Of a stretch of DNA of 64,000 nt, positions 32,001-41,952 are shown in pieces (position 1 is the stretch's first letter; each line of letters opens with the position of its first letter). A program made the translations under genes and the position numbers. The notes below the pieces were generated by a model. That model was not told the origin of the DNA. It searched no databases and saw nothing but the letters and a program-made list of their open reading frames with translations. Origin of the DNA: Yamagishiella unicocca (lineage: Eukaryota > Chlorophyta > Chlorophyceae > Chlamydomonadales > Volvocaceae); contig BDSL01000028.1 in assembly GCA_003116995.1 (NCBI GenBank), positions 930,001-994,000 of the forward strand, in the 5' to 3' direction.

Positions 32001-34123
32001 TCCGCCCCCTCTCCCAGCCCCTGACGACCCGCCCCCTCTCCCAGCCCCTGACGACCCGCCCACTCACTTGGCGCGGCCCCAGCGGCACCGGCCGTCGTCG
32101 CCGCCGCCTGCCCCGACCCAGTCGACCCAGCGCCTTCCGGCGCCGCCGCCGCCGCCACTGGCGGCGGCGGCGACAACGCCGCCGCCGCTGCGATGGCTGC
32201 TACTGTTGAGGCGTCGTCCAGGGACGAGGTGGGCCCGCCGGCGGCGGCGGCGGCGTGTCCCCGGGACGCCGCCGGCAGCGAGTGGATTCCCAGGTCCGCT
32301 AGCGCCGCCGTCGCCGGGTCGTTAGCTGGGAGGTACAGCGCACCGCCGACTGCAGCGGAGCGGAGGGGAGGGGAGCCGAGCGGAGGGGAGGGGAGGGGAG
32401 CAGGGCAGCGGGCGAGAGTGGGGCGGCACAGGGAATGGGAGGATAAGGCCCGAAGGGGAGGTGGAGGCTCGGGGGGGCGGGAGGGCATGAGGGCCACACG
32501 AGGAGCTGGAGGGGGATGGAGCCGTCCACAAGCATGGCCGCCTTCCACGTCTCCCCTGAACACTGGGACCCGGCCTCACCTCCCGGTTGGCTGCCTCGGC
32601 CACCCGACCGAGCAGAGGTGCCGTACGGAGGCTGCGAGGAGGGCAAGCTGCCGGCCGCGGCGGGACCGGCGGCGATGGCCGCCTGGCGCACCTCCGGCGG
32701 CGTGCACACCAGCGCGGCAGCGGTGAAGGCGGCGGAGTTGAGCGCGATGTTTAGGGGCAGGCAGGCGAGGAAGAAGAAACCCACGAGCAGCTCGTAGCCT
32801 GAGGCGTAGCCAGGTGCGGAGGCGGTGCGGCAGGGAGGGAGGGCGCCGTTGCTGGTTTCGGAGGCCGCCGCGGCAAAACCGGCCATAACCGTATTTGCCC
32901 CGAGCTAAGGTTCTCGGTAATGGCCAGGGACGCAACACGCGTTACATCAATGAGGAAGGTGTGTTTATGAGGAGTGAGGAGTGAGGAGTGAGGAGTGAGG
33001 AGTGAGGAGTGAGGAGTGAGGAGTGAGGAGTGAGGAGTGAGGAGGGCGAGTGCTGCTGCTCTTGCCGTACAGCGTCGTACCGGGATGGGCTCTGATGAAG
33101 GCGGGGTCCAGGTACAGCCACCAGGGGTTACCCGCCGTGGAGGTAGGGTAACCCAGCAGCACCTCGGCCGCTGAGGTAGCGGGAGGGGAAGTGGTACGGC
33201 AAGGGGGTGGGGGAAGCGTAGGGCAGGGCGGGGGTGTGGGGGCGGGCGGTGTCAGGCGGGGGTAAGAGGCGCAAAACACACGCACCCAACGCGCACCGAA
33301 CATCGATGCTTGTAAACACACCGCACTCATCAGAGCTCCGGAATCAGCGATGAGCGAGCAAAAGAGGCAGCTCCGAAATCATCGGCCCCCCGAGGCACCG
33401 CGTGGGCCGGCCCGCACCGTGGTTGGTGAGCCGCTGCGTCACCCGGTGCAGCAGGAACGCCGCCGCGTCCTTCAGCGCGTACAGCAGCAGCATCGCTGGC
33501 AGGTGAGCGCGCAGCAGCGACAACACGCGTCGGAGCAGCTGGGGGGCGGTCGTGCGGACAGGGGGCGGCGGCGCAGCCGCCGCGACGGCGCCAACTACAG
33601 CCGCCGCGGCCACGCTGGCGGCGGCGGCCGCGGAGGCGGCCGCCGGCGCATCACCGCTGGTGGCGGCGCTGGTGGTGGCGGCACTGCCACTGCCACTGCC
33701 GCTGGCAGCAGCCTCGCCTACTGAGCTACTGCCATGGCCGTTGCTACTGCTAGTGCTGCTGTTGCTCCCGGTGCCGGCGGCGGCGGCGTACCGGCGCGGG
33801 GCATGGTCCGGGTTAGGGTGGCGGACCGGCCCGCAGCCTGCACCACTGCTTGGCCGGAATGTGCCATCAGCGACCGGCGGGAGACGCAGGCGGGCGCGGC
33901 AGGGTCCTTCCCTGGAGCTGCGGGAGCGTGGAGGGGGGGCCGGGGTAGGCAGGAGGCCAGGGGAGGGTTGGCAGGTTGTACGTTGGTCGCTAGGTAGCCC
34001 GCAGGTTAGCTTGCTCGTCCCACGCTGTGGCAGTCCTTCGAAGGGACAATCGGCTTCCTCATCGCGGCACCCAGCTGGAAGGAACCCCCCGCATCCGGGT
34101 CCGACCGACGGCGTATCAGCCAT
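28909..34123 (-). CDS. Multi-pass membrane protein of unknown family
   Basis: Eight exons join in phase to 652 residues: 34123-33418, 33170-33081, 32798-32580, 32349-32068, 30971-30841, 30325-30119, 29878-29775, 29128-28909. An in-frame TAG directly precedes the ATG. The first 200 residues are low-complexity (Pro-, then Ser/Gly/Ala-rich). Hydrophobic segments follow at about 208-228, 267-297, 477-495, 528-553 and 563-578. Conserved-looking stretches are GYPTSTAGNPWWLYLDPAFI and ERRTGMDALDRSSSLM. The second recalls the amphipathic 'ALRRSW' helix of some plant and bacterial membrane proteins, but I do not recognise the family. The C-terminus has a poly-Gln run coded by CTG/CAG repeats. Introns 4 and 7 carry a minisatellite and a SINE. 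Function unknown. Confidence 0.75.
28993..29030 (+). repeat. CTG/CAG repeat coding poly-Gln
   Basis: About ten CTG units in the last exon of the membrane-protein gene read as poly-Gln on the coding (minus) strand. Confidence 0.85.
29350..29690 (+). mobile_element. tRNA-derived SINE inside intron 7 of the membrane-protein gene
   Basis: The 5' part is tRNA-like: GTGAG pairs with CTCAC, a TCTGAC/GTCAGA arm follows, and a perfect T-arm CCAGG-TTCGACC-CCTGG acts as RNA polymerase III box B. An unrelated body of about 270 nt follows and ends in a GC hairpin (GGGCCTTCGGGCC) and a short CTGTAACAAAAC tail. The anticodon arm is degenerate, so it is not a working tRNA. It lies antisense to the host gene, about 85 nt from the exon 7 donor. 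Confidence 0.65.
29703..29772 (-). repeat. GGAAACCCGTGG-family repeat at the exon 7 donor
   Basis: In the transcribed sense the exon 7 donor reads straight into GTGAGGTTCGAGGGAAACGC, then GTGGATGTCCGG, an A-run and AGAAGTTTTGAGATGCATG. The placement matches that in FKBP intron 4. Confidence 0.8.
30972..31041 (+). repeat. 7-bp repeat (GGGGGTT/GGCGGTT) at the exon 5 acceptor
   Basis: About nine units. In the transcribed sense CCCCCAA units lead into the acceptor CCCCCAACCTAG, so the repeat forms the polypyrimidine tract. Confidence 0.8.
31627..31885 (+). repeat. 23-bp minisatellite in membrane-gene intron 4
   Basis: Repeated unit GGAGCCGTACACGCGATGAC plus TAG. About eight near-perfect copies are followed by four diverged ones ending TGGCTGG or ATGACTGG. 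Confidence 0.9.
32969..33043 (+). repeat. 7-bp repeat (GGAGTGA) in membrane-gene intron 2
   Basis: About ten tandem GGAGTGA units lie roughly 40 nt past the exon 2 donor in the transcribed sense. Confidence 0.85.
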
Positions 34124-35453
34124 CTATGTTTTACCTGGATATACAGAAGGTAGAAGGAGTCATGCAGTGTAGCGCTGGGCTGCGCGATGATTTTAGTGGG
34201 CAGTCCTGTGTCGCGCCAAGACGGCTGAAGTACTGCTGCAGTCCGACGCCTCCTGCTGCATGCCATCGGTATTGCTTCCTAACTGAAACTTGTCCTGTAC
34301 AAGAAAGCGGAACACTGCTGCGCGCGCCGTCGCGCAGCCTAACGTGATGGTCGGCCGACTGCATCGCCTTCAGCCCCAAGTCACCGAAATGTATATATCA
34401 AAAAGGGATGCATAACGAGATGTGGACGACACGATGAATGTTCGTGTGGTTGGGTTGCAGCAGCCTTGGCGGCACACCGAGTGACTTAACGTGTCCAACT
34501 TCAGTCGCTATGGCAACGACTTATTGGGTCGGGTTACAACAGTCTTTACGAAAAGTATAGTAGGTACCGGTATACTAGGGCTTTCGCAACACGGGTTGGT
34601 CAGTGAATGCTAACGAAGCCGACACTGATTAGGGCATCCTAGTTCGTTATGTTTGGTTGCTGAAGAATTATACCACGCATGGTGTAGTAGTGGTTTGGGA
34701 GTCATACCCGTCATCAAGGTGTACGACGGTCCGAATCATGGCGGGTGCTGGCACGCCATGAGGGTAAAGTTGGGATTGTGCCCTGGCGGCCTTACGAAGT
34801 GCGGTGGGTCACCCGGAAAGCGTCGCTAGCTTTACAAGCGGCGCAGCGAGGTGACGCGGCAATGCGGGGCCGCGACCCGCACCGCCGAGCGCGTCGTCAT
34901 TATCCTACATGGGTCAAAAGCCGGAATGGGGACTTTGCGCAACCTCCAGCCTTACGAATAACCCCACCTCAGCCTCGAAAGACGATGTGGCACCGCAGCC
35001 GCTTTCCACACGCAAGGGGCGCGGTGAGCACCAGCACCTACGCGACTTGCTCCTCTCGCACCTACGCGACTTGCTCCTCTCGCACCCGTTCGGGGCGTTT
35101 GGGCCCACTGCTCCGTCAGCCAATCTACCTGTGCGCCCGTCGCGCGTCGCCTTTCTGGACAGGACAGCGTACCCCGCCACTCCCCCGGTCCTGCTAAACG
35201 CCCAGAACGTATATAATTTTTGGCGAAACCTCAGAGCTCCTTCTCTGCAGGAGCGCGAAGATCCGGCGATCTCAGCCGCCCCCTCCGCGCCCCGAACCTA
35301 AAGCATATCGCAACCGCAAAGCCACAGCCACTACCCACACGCAACACCAACGGCCATCCCTTCGTCCTTCCCCTCCCCCAGCGCCCCTTCACTCGCCAAG
35401 CGCCCCTTCATTCACGCTACGCTCACCACACCAGCCAATGCACTTGTAACCCC
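34124..35453. other. Between membrane-protein start and OPR stop
   Basis: It should hold the promoter of the membrane-protein gene and the 3' UTR of the OPR gene. TTACA at 34832-34836 (TGTAA on the minus strand) is a possible OPR poly(A) signal. A 24-bp direct duplication (CACCTACGCGACTTGCTCCT...) lies at about 35035-35085. A plus-strand open frame (34909-35301) crosses it; I could not support it as a gene. Confidence 0.45.
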
Positions 35454-38400
35454 TCACCACACCAGCCCCTGCATCCACGCCGCCGCCGAGCCCGCCGCCA
35501 TCGCCGCCATCGCGTTGGTCAGCACCGCCCCGCCCGCAGCCTCCGCGGCCGCCCACGCCGCCGCCACCGCGTCCTGCCGCCGCCCGGCGGCGGCGCCGCC
35601 CCCTGCGCCGCCGCCGCCGCCGCCGGCCGCCACCGCCATGGCCTGCAGCTGCTCCAAGATGTACCGCACCTCGACCTCCAGGTTGGTACGACCATAAGGC
35701 CTTCGCAGCCGCGTGCCGAGCACGCCCGCGTCCACGCACGCCGTCGCGGCTGCGACCCACCTGTCTCCTGGGTAGACCTTCCAGGCGAGACACGCGCGCG
35801 CGAGTGTTGCCACCGTCAGGAGCGTCACCGAGGACTGAGGCGCCGCTGCCGCAGGCTGCTGCTGCTGCTGCTGCACCATCTGAGCCTGAGCCTGCGGTGC
35901 CCGCGCGGGATGCGCGCTCTCGACCTGCGCTCCGCTGTCCGCCGCCAGCGGCGTTGCCGCCGCGGCAGCGGCCGCTGCAACGGCCTCCAGGGCAGCGGCC
36001 GCGGCCGCAGCGGCCGCGGTGTCGGCATCCCGCTCCAGCTTGCCGCCCACCGCCGCCAGGACACCCGGCAGCCACTCCGGGGGGCTGTCCGAGCCCACCT
36101 TGACCAGCGCCCAGACCATCATGCCCAGCTCCGATTGCCGCCCCACCAGCCCCTCCGCCAGCAGCAGCTGCCGCACCTGCCTCGCCTTGTCCTCGGCAGC
36201 AACCGCCTCAGTCCCCATTGGCGGCGCTTTGGCGCCAACCCCCGACGATGGCCCCTCCTGCTGCGCGCTGAGGGCGCCGTACGGACTGCTGTACGGAAGG
36301 TTGGTTTCGCGATGGTTTTGGAGCAGCAGGAGCTCCGAGTGGAGGGCCACCAGGCGAGACAGCGTCGCCACCGGCGGCACCAACCCCATGACTGCGCACG
36401 ACCACAGCACCAGCACGACGTGCTGCGGACCCACGGTCGTGGCCGCGACGGCGGCGCGGCCGCGACCGTCACACTCAGCGGCGGCACGGAGCGTCGCCGC
36501 CGCGGCGTCGGCGATGTACGACAGAGAGTACGACAGCGCGCCCTCGGCCAAGGGTCCTCGGAGCCGGGCCCAGCCCTGCAGCAGCATCGCGAGCGTCCGC
36601 GGGTCGAGCGTGCCAGCCGCCGACGCCGGCGCCGGCGCGGCGGCGGTTGCGGCAGTTGCGGCGGCGAGTGCGCGGCTGTGCCGTATCGCCGCCTGCGTCG
36701 CTGCGTCGGCCAGCGACAGCCAGGAGACCGGCGGCGGGCGCGGCAGCAGGCGCGGCAGAGCCCAAACCAGGCACGCCAACGTCTGCGGCCGCAGCACAAG
36801 CGCCTGCTGCTGCTGCTGCTGCGCATCAGGCGCTAGCAGCGACTCCTGCTGCTGCTGGTCCCGCTGAGACCGCGGCGCCGTACGACCGCCTGGTTTCGGA
36901 GCGCCAGCGCGGGCCTCCAGCGCCGCCGCCTCGCGCTCCCAGCCCTCCGCACCAGCTCGCAGGTGCCCGGCGCTGACGGCCATTGCCGTACGGAGCCACT
37001 CCAGGGGCGGATTGGCCCTCCAGCTGGCGACCGACCACAGCAGCACGCACAGCCCCAGCGGCGACATGGCCGGCAGCAGCCGCTGGGTGCTGGCCGCGAA
37101 GGCCTGCACCCAGTAGCCGGGCGGCCGGTACGACAGGCGCGCGAGCGCCCAGGCGAGGGTGCAGGCGGCGTGGGGGCCGAAGCCGGGGAGCTCCTTGCGG
37201 CACACCTGAGGGCGCCCCGGTGGAATGGTGGAATGGAATGGGCGGGAGACGGGTTTCGAAGGCGAAATATGAGATGTGGGAAACACGGCAATGAAGACGG
37301 CAGGCAAGGCGCAGCTGCGCGCAGAATCGCTGGCCCTTACGACTGAGCCCAGGAGCCCTTGGCTCGAGCCCTGGAGGGTACAGCTGCCCGCCCCATCCGC
37401 CCGCTCCCACCTCCATGTAGCGGACCATCCAGGGGAAGGGCGGCCGGTACCTCAGCCTCGCCAGCGCCGCCAGAAGCATGGCCAGGGACTGGGGCCCGAA
37501 CGGCTGCGGCGACCGAGTCTCCAGCAGGGCTACCGTCATGCGGCGGGCAGAGGCGTCGAGGAAGGCCTGCGTGGTTTAGTTTCGGAGCAGGCGGCAACAC
37601 TGCCGGTGAGGAGTAGTACGGTGCGGGGCAAACTTCGTAAACGACAGCCGAGGACGTATCGTCAGTCGTTCCTTCCCTTTTCACACTCCAGCTGCTCGCC
37701 AAAACCCCACCCGTGCGCTCGCGGCGTGCCACTCAGCCGAAGCGCTCCCCAAGCCGCACCCGTCCCCACAAGGCCCGCGTGCGCACCTCCAGCCAGGCCT
37801 GGCTGGGCCTTACGTCCAGCGACGATAACGCCCACAGCACTGTGGCCAGGTGCTGCGAGCTCATCCGGCCCAGGGCCTCTCGCAGCACCGCCATCAGCGC
37901 CACAACCCGCTCCGGGTGCAGCGCGCCGCCGCCGCCGCCGCTGCCACAGCCTTCCGCCGCCGTACTCCACGCCGCCGTCGCCGCTGAGCCAGGCGAGCTG
38001 GCGAGCCAAGCGGCGAGCTCAACCTCGGGCTCGGGCAGCTCGGCGGCCGGCGGCGGCCCCGCCGTCACATACCCCGCCGGGCTTCCGGCAGCTGCCGCCG
38101 CCGTACCCCCGCCGCTGGTGCTGGCGCTCTTGTTGCTCTCTGCCCGAGCACGGAGCAGTTCCAGAGCCGAGGCTTCCTGCTGTGCGGCCTCGGCCTTTAC
38201 GTCCTCCTCGCCTCTGTGCGGAACGCGGGCGGCTTGCATGTCGGCTGCGGCGGCTGTAGCTGCATGGGCTGGGGCCCGGGGTCCCCGCGGCAGCGGGCCC
38301 TGCGCGGTGAGTCTCGCGAGGGCCCACATGACCATGCTGCAGCTCTGGCCGGAGACCTGCAGAGCAGGAGGAAGAGCCGCACAGCAGGCGGCATCCCGTG

Positions 38401-41007
38401 GGGTCCGTCAGCACAGCAGGCGGCATCCCGTGGGGTCCGTCAGCACAGCAGGCGGCATCCCGTGGGGTCCGTCAGCACAGCAGGCGGCATCCCGTGGGGT
38501 TCGTCAGCACAGCAGGCGGCATCCCGTGGGGTCCGTCAGCACAGCAGGCGGCATCCCGTGGGGTCCGTCAGCACAGCAGGCGGCATCCCGTGGGATTCGT
38601 TGCGGGCACTGGCGGGGGGTGTGCTGACTCACCACGAAGCCGCGAACGCCACGGCGTGTATGTTCTACTGGCTGGTGCGACACCTCGAACTTATCTGACG
38701 CAACGATAGTTAAAACCCACGCAAGCAATCATGGGACGAAGCTGCTCGCTCGCTCCTCGCCCCGCTCGCGCCCTCCCTCGCTGGTTCGCGCCCTCCCTCC
38801 CGCACCTGCTCCAGGGAGGCCCGCGCCAGGAACGCCTCCACCAGGAGCTGAAGCCACTCCGCACTCGGATGGCACCCCAGGGACGCCAGCGCCCAGGACC
38901 GCTGCGCCAGGTCCAGCGAGCAGCACGGAGCCACACCCACACCGGCACCGGCAGCCGCAGCACCAGCACCAGCAGCAGCCTCGCCCACGCCGGTGGCAGC
39001 GGTGGCGGCCTCACCCCGCCCCGCCTGACCCGCCACCGTCACCGCCATCCGCATGTCGGCTGCGCACGCGGCGAGCAGGGCGTCCAGGACGGCCTGGCTG
39101 GGTTGGAAACCTAGTCGCGCTAGCGCCCAGAGCGTCAGAGACAGCCCCTGCGGGGTCATGGCCTCGTGGCTGCGGGCCCCGGCAGGGGCGGAGGAGTACT
39201 CGGCGGCTCGCCCGCACAGGCCGGCCAGCAGGTCAGCCCGCGGGCGTATTCCCAGGGTGGCGAGGGCCCAGAGGACGCCAGACACGTGGCGCGGCTCGAA
39301 AGCCTGTTTCCGGGACGGCGCGGAACGCACGTGGCGGGGCAGCGCGGAGCAGGGGCGAGGAGGGCTCTCCAGCCGGCCGAGGTGGATGCGGAATCAGGGC
39401 AGTGAGGGCAGCCCAGCGATGAGGGCAGTCCAGCGATGAGGGCAGTCCAGCGATGAGGGCAGCCTCACTACCCCACCGAACGCAGCCCGTCAGAAACAGC
39501 CCCCCCTCCCCACCAGCCAGCCACCCACCTCCAGGTGCAGCTCCAGGGTGGGCTCCAGCATCCGGTCCACCCACCGCTCGTCCAGCCAGATGGCGTGCAG
39601 CCCGTTCCGGGAGGAGGCGCCCCCGCGTCCGCCCGCAGAGACCCCCTCCACATCCGCACCACCCAAGGCCCCCGCGTCCTCCTGCTCCTCCTGGTCCTCG
39701 TCCTCCTGGTCCTCCTGGTCCTCGTCCTCCTGCTCCTCCGGGTTGTCGTACTCATGCTCGTGGTCGGCCCAGCGCCACCGCCGGCCCGCGAACTGGCCGT
39801 CGTCGAACTCGTCGTACGACCGCCGCGCGTCATTGCCGTACCGTCGGTCCGACCGGCGCGGACTGCTGCTGGCGGCGTCGGCGCCGGTGGCGTCGGCAGC
39901 GGCGGCGGCGGCGGGTGGCGGCGGCGCCACACCACCGAGCAGCCGCGCCAGGGCCCGCAGCGTCATCGTGAGGTCAGCCGGAGCGAAGGAGCCCCCCGGG
40001 GCCAGGCTGACGCATCCTCGGCCCAGCGCGCGCAGGAACTCGCCCAGCTGCACCCGCTCCGCGTGGCTCCGGGACCGCGGCTCCGGAACCAGCTGTGCGG
40101 TGACGTGGAGCGCCGTGGCGAGATGACGCGCGCTGAAGGCCGGTCGCTGGCGCTGCTGCTGCTCGGCCAGCTGCTCGTAATCCGCCTCTGAGAGATCATC
40201 CGGCTGCGGCTGCGGCTGTAGCTGCGGGCCGCTCAGGCGCATGCCGGAGCTGGTCTCGGGAAGGGGCGCTGGTCGTTGGGTTGGAGCTAATGTTGCGGTG
40301 GCGGCGTTTGGGCCAGGGGCTCCAGGGGAGGCTGCTGCTGCGGCGGCTGCTGCTGCGGCGGCTGCGGCAGCTGCCAGACGCATCGCCTCGATGTGTTGCT
40401 CCTGGCGGTTCTGAAGGAGGTCCCTCAGGCCAGTCCAGGAGGTGCTGCGGAGTATGCCCACCAGCAGGGTCTTGTCGGCCTGATCCCTCTCCGCGGAGGA
40501 GCCGGCAAGGTGAGCCGGCGGTGGCGACAGCGGCAGCGGTGCGGGTGCGGGGAATGGGGGGCTGCCCAGTCGCTTCCGGTCCCATTGCTGGTGCTGGCGC
40601 GGCCGCCGCTGCTGCTGTTTGTGCTGCTTTGCACCGGGTGGTTCTTGGGTTGAAGTCTGCGCGGCGTGTGGTGGCGCGGAGCCGTGAGGTGGCCGGGGCT
40701 CGCGGCCTGATGCGCCTGTCGGGGACGAGCTGCTGCGGCCCAGCGGGTTGATTGCCAGGACCCCGGGGCCAGACCCCAAGGCGGCCGTGGCGGCGAGAGC
40801 ATCGGGTTGCAGTGCTGTTGGCGCCTGGACGGCTCCGACCCTTTGCGGCGAGAGATCTAGATCCAGCGGCACGTCACCGGGGCCTGCAATTTGCTGTGGC
40901 TGGGGTGCGACAGCTGGCTGTGCTGCAATGTGAGAGCTCCGCGCTATTGCCACACGAGCCGGCGATCGAAGCAGCCCTAAATCGCCCCAGCCACCGAGAG
41001 CCTGCAT
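35454..41007 (-). CDS. Octotricopeptide-repeat (OPR) protein, probable organelle RNA-binding factor
   Basis: Five exons, all joined in phase 0, give 1484 residues: 41007-39529, 39303-38806, 38356-37787, 37566-37411, 37205-35454. Many degenerate 38-residue OPR units are visible, with cores such as LWALATLGIRPRADLL, LWALARLGFQPSQAVLD, WALASLGCHPSAEWL, LWALSSLDVRPSQAWLE, LARLRYRPPFPWM, WALARLSYRPPGYW and WALVKVGSDSPPEWL. Spacers are rich in Ala, Gln, Gly and Ser. The N-terminus (LLRSPARVAIARSSHIA) is Arg/Ser/Ala-rich, as expected of an organelle transit peptide. OPR proteins bind specific chloroplast or mitochondrial transcripts to stabilise, process or translate them. The target cannot be read from sequence, and no RAP domain was seen. 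The start is the first in-frame ATG after a long open stretch; a 5' exon upstream is possible. Confidence 0.88.
38379..38600 (+). repeat. 32-bp minisatellite in OPR intron 2, beside the acceptor
   Basis: Seven units of CAGCACAGCAGGCGGCATCC plus CGTGGGGTCCGT. In the transcribed sense the array ends about 20 nt before the exon 3 acceptor at 38357. Confidence 0.9.
39400..39462 (+). repeat. 17-bp repeat (GAGGGCAGTCCAGCGAT) in OPR intron 1
   Basis: About four consecutive units, the first and last slightly diverged. Confidence 0.8.
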
Positions 41008-41952
41008 GTTTGGTTGAAGGAGTGGAGCGAGCTGCGGTCTCAGAGCTCGGCATCGACGTGCGTCGGGACGACACCGATTGTGCAAGTATAAATGACCACA
41101 CAGTCCGTTACCTGGCGCGGGTTTGACCAATCTGCAGATGATGCATGACCATGGAACGGATGCCTGCAATCAGAGCAGCCGACCGGTGGAGGCAAACGAA
41201 GTTGTTTTTGCTCGGCTGCATCGACTGAAGGGCAAGTGGATCCCAGGGATCTCGACTGGGCGTTAGGAGCATTACCTTGCGGGATAGATAGCGACCTGAG
41301 GACTGGTATGTGCCGGCTCAAGGAAGGCCTGTGCGCTTGCAGGGCCGGCTGCGACGGCCACGATGTGCCCTCGCGGCCGGTGGTGCGGCGGTAGGGGCAT
41401 ACTGTGCTGAGTAACCACCCAAGCATAATTGTTGGACGAAGGGACGCTCGGCATTGCGAGACAGCCGCAGCTCACTGCTGGTGAGCCGCCTGACCCCAAG
41501 CAGTGCATTCCAGCGACTCAGCGCTGCCCTCAAACAACCCTTTAAATCTCAGGCAGATGCTTGCGTTGATGCTAATTGTCATCAGCGAAGATGAACTAGG
41601 AGGATGCAAATAGAAGCAAGGAGGCCCAGGGCCGATAATCTGCATCACAACGTGCACTTGGTGCGTGTCCACAAATGAATCGTCCCAAGGGAACAACTGC
41701 GTTGATCCATGTATATGGCTTTAGATCCCTTGTGCCGTACCATGATTTTGCGAGCTCTTCATTAAGCTTCTTTATGAATTACTTTGATTAGCGGTCCATG
41801 AGCCTCCTGGCTCGTCTGGGCCTTACGAGCTCCAAGAGCTTGTAATCAATCAATCAATCAAAAATCATTAAGCTAGCTACTTTTAATACACCTGAGAATC
41901 CACACTAGCTTCTCATAAAAAAATGGCGTACTCAATGAAAGCTACTTCTTGA
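41008..41952. other. Divergent region between OPR and IAH1-like genes
   Basis: It holds the 5' flanks of both genes. The minus-strand frame open from 41169 has no ATG before 41007. A retroposon 3' end lies at 41797-41866, close to the start of the esterase gene. Confidence 0.5.
41797..41866 (+). mobile_element. CAAT-tailed retroposon 3' end, copy B
   Basis: GGTCCATGAGCCTCCTGGCT, GGGCCTTACGAGCTCCAAGA and a tail of four CAAT-type units (TAATCAATCAATCAATCAAA). It matches the 3' 70 nt of the copy at 28545-28692 and appears 5'-truncated. Confidence 0.65.

Noticed and set aside
34909..35301. 130-codon plus-strand ORF with a duplicated HLRDLLLS segment
   Set aside because: The repeat comes from a 24-bp DNA duplication, no homology is recognised, and the position fits the OPR 3' UTR; it cannot be supported as a gene.
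35220..36836. 538-codon plus-strand Arg/Pro-rich ORF
   Set aside because: It is antisense to OPR exon 5, whose minus-strand frame shows conserved OPR units.
41318..41533. Minus-strand frame upstream of the OPR gene resembling a transit peptide
   Set aside because: It has no ATG (it opens after an in-frame TGA and begins at TTG), and no donor in it could be matched in phase to the main OPR exon.
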